A stretch of 52,697 bases of DNA, taken from Planktothrix serta PCC 8927 (lineage in GTDB: Bacteria; Cyanobacteriota; Cyanobacteriia; Cyanobacteriales; Microcoleaceae). This document shows, one piece after another, positions 52,087 to 52,697 of the stretch (position 1 is the stretch's first letter; each line of letters starts with the position of its first letter). The DNA is taken from NCBI RefSeq assembly GCF_900010725.2, contig NZ_LR734870.1:80001-132697 (forward strand), in the 5' to 3' direction. Made by a program: the position numbers and the translations under genes. The notes under the pieces were generated by a model, which was given only the letters and a program-made list of their open reading frames with translations, ran no database searches and was not told the origin of the DNA.

Positions 52087-52275
52087 ATGAAAAATATGAT
52101 TCCGCCTCAATCTTGCCCCCATTGTGAAGGAAAAGGCTATATAGAAATTCGAGATTGTTCAGGAGAAATTCAACGGGAAGAAACTTGTTTATTCTGTGAA
52201 GGAACGGGAGAATTAATCGACGAAAATGATATAACATGGAACAGGGAACAGGGAAGAAAAGAATTCACCGTCTAA
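52087..52275 (+). CDS. Small DnaJ-type zinc-finger-like protein
   Basis: A 62-residue protein with two CxxCxGxG units: CPHCEGKGYIE near residue 10 and CLFCEGTGELI near residue 38. This is the zinc-binding pattern of the DnaJ cysteine-rich domain, with two units instead of four. The last 12 residues (WNREQGRKEFTV) are read from AACAGGG repeat DNA, so the C-terminus is a recent addition or the natural stop was lost. Likely a metal-binding chaperone-like peptide; function unknown. Confidence 0.72.
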   Translation: MKNMIPPQSCPHCEGKGYIEIRDCSGEIQREETCLFCEGTGELIDENDITWNREQGRKEFTV

Positions 52276-52290
52276 CTTTGCTGCATCACT

Positions 52291-52551
52291 TTAATTACTG
52301 TTAAAATCGCGTAGATTCCTCTGCATTGTTACGGCATCTCCCTGCCAATTTAATCGCCCCACCAAGTCAGAGAAATCATAGTTGGGTTTTTGCTTCCTCA
52401 CTGACGAAACCGGATTTAAAACCCCTAAAATTTCCTGCTCTTTTAGCAATTGTAACGCCGCTACTATGACTTCAGAAGCCGATGAGTATTTCCCATTTTT
52501 GACTGTTGACAGAACAAACTGCTCAAGTTCAGGAGTTAGGGATATATTCAT
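52291..52551 (-). CDS. ParD-like antitoxin, apparently without toxin
   Basis: 86 residues from the ATG at 52551 (MNISLTPELEQF), the ribbon-helix-helix start of the ParD family; the frame is open 7 codons further to 52572. The helices follow (GKYSSASEVIVAALQLL). The C-terminal half (YDFSDLVGRLNWQGDAVTM) is a tail shared by many cyanobacterial antitoxins. No toxin gene lies downstream on this strand: the next gene is the zinc-finger-like one on the other strand. So it is an orphan antitoxin or the toxin was lost. Confidence 0.72.
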   Translation of the reverse strand: MNISLTPELEQFVLSTVKNGKYSSASEVIVAALQLLKEQEILGVLNPVSSVRKQKPNYDFSDLVGRLNWQGDAVTMQRNLRDFNSN

Positions 52552-52623
52552 AATATTGAGCCACCTAATCAAAGTTAACTACTCCCCCGATAATAACAAG
52601 AATTATCAAATAACTTGGTTCTA

Positions 52624-52697
52624 TTCCCTGTTCCCTGTTCCCTGTTCCCTGTTCCCTGTTCCCTGTTCCCTGTTCCCTGTTCCCTGTTCCCTGTTCC
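52624..52697. repeat. (TTCCCTG)n heptanucleotide array at the window edge
   Basis: At least ten perfect TTCCCTG units running into the end of the window. It is the longest and purest tract here; the true length is not known. Confidence 0.97.

Noticed and set aside
52624-52697. CRISPR-like or telomere-like array
   Set aside because: Plain 7-bp tandem repeat, no spacers.

Overview
The window looks like the chromosome of a filamentous cyanobacterium without heterocysts, of the Oscillatoriales (Planktothrix, Oscillatoria or Microcoleus type). The signs are AT-rich genes, the cyanobacterial octamer GCGATCGC (HIP1) about 28 times by eye, tandem heptanucleotide repeats in many intergenic gaps, a fraC-fraD-fraE filament-integrity operon, and lineage-typical families (phycobilisome-like proteins, CHAT/TPR, DUF928, pentapeptide repeats, GAF/PAS hybrid kinases). 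The genus is an inference.

Region by region. 0-7.1 kb: a rearranged version of the cluster known in Synechocystis as slr0144-slr0152, linked to photosystem II assembly: a SpkG-like kinase, a small protein, a 2Fe-2S ferredoxin, two phycobilisome-like proteins without a bilin cysteine, two V4R proteins, a small acidic protein and a pentapeptide-repeat protein. 7.1-15.8 kb: a decayed RRXRR (IscB-type) nuclease gene joined to a caspase-like pseudo-protease, MsrA, an unknown helical protein, fructosamine kinase, a decayed hybrid-kinase fragment and a c-di-GMP regulator. 16-22.3 kb: fraCDE, larE, and an isochorismatase/cupin/CocE hydrolase group. 22.3-30 kb: a MITE-like element in a repeat tract, then a CHASE2 cyclase, DUF928, TPR-CHAT and FecR group. 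30-35.2 kb: oligopeptidase A, an AlbA_2/ATPase protein, a VapBC pair, and, 7 bp from the 3' end of a tRNA-Ala(CGC), three 20-bp-spaced repeats that look like the end of a Tn7-like, type V-K CRISPR-associated transposon. 35.2-40 kb: a HAD hydrolase and two glycogen/alpha-glucan enzymes. 40-49.7 kb: a minus-strand run of a kinase/AAA/GAF/PAS hybrid kinase, a response-regulator kinase, a c-di-GMP regulator, a PfkB sugar kinase and a JmjC-type protein. 49.8-52.7 kb: rsmI, a class A beta-lactamase-fold hydrolase, a zinc-finger-like peptide, an orphan antitoxin and a long heptanucleotide array.

How the genes work together. Three regions have a joint logic: the V4R/phycobilisome-like/ferredoxin/SpkG set (photosystem II biogenesis and its phosphorylation), the CHAT/DUF928/cyclase/FecR set (an envelope-linked signalling group of unknown output), and the overlapping phosphorelay genes that run into a sugar kinase. 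The repeats are active in shaping genes: three genes (msrA, the cyclase and rsmI) take their stop codons from heptanucleotide repeats, and one small gene takes its C-terminus from them. The strongest candidate for something new is the transposon end beside the tRNA with its VapBC/AlbA_2 cargo; no transposase, Cas12k or CRISPR array lies in the window.
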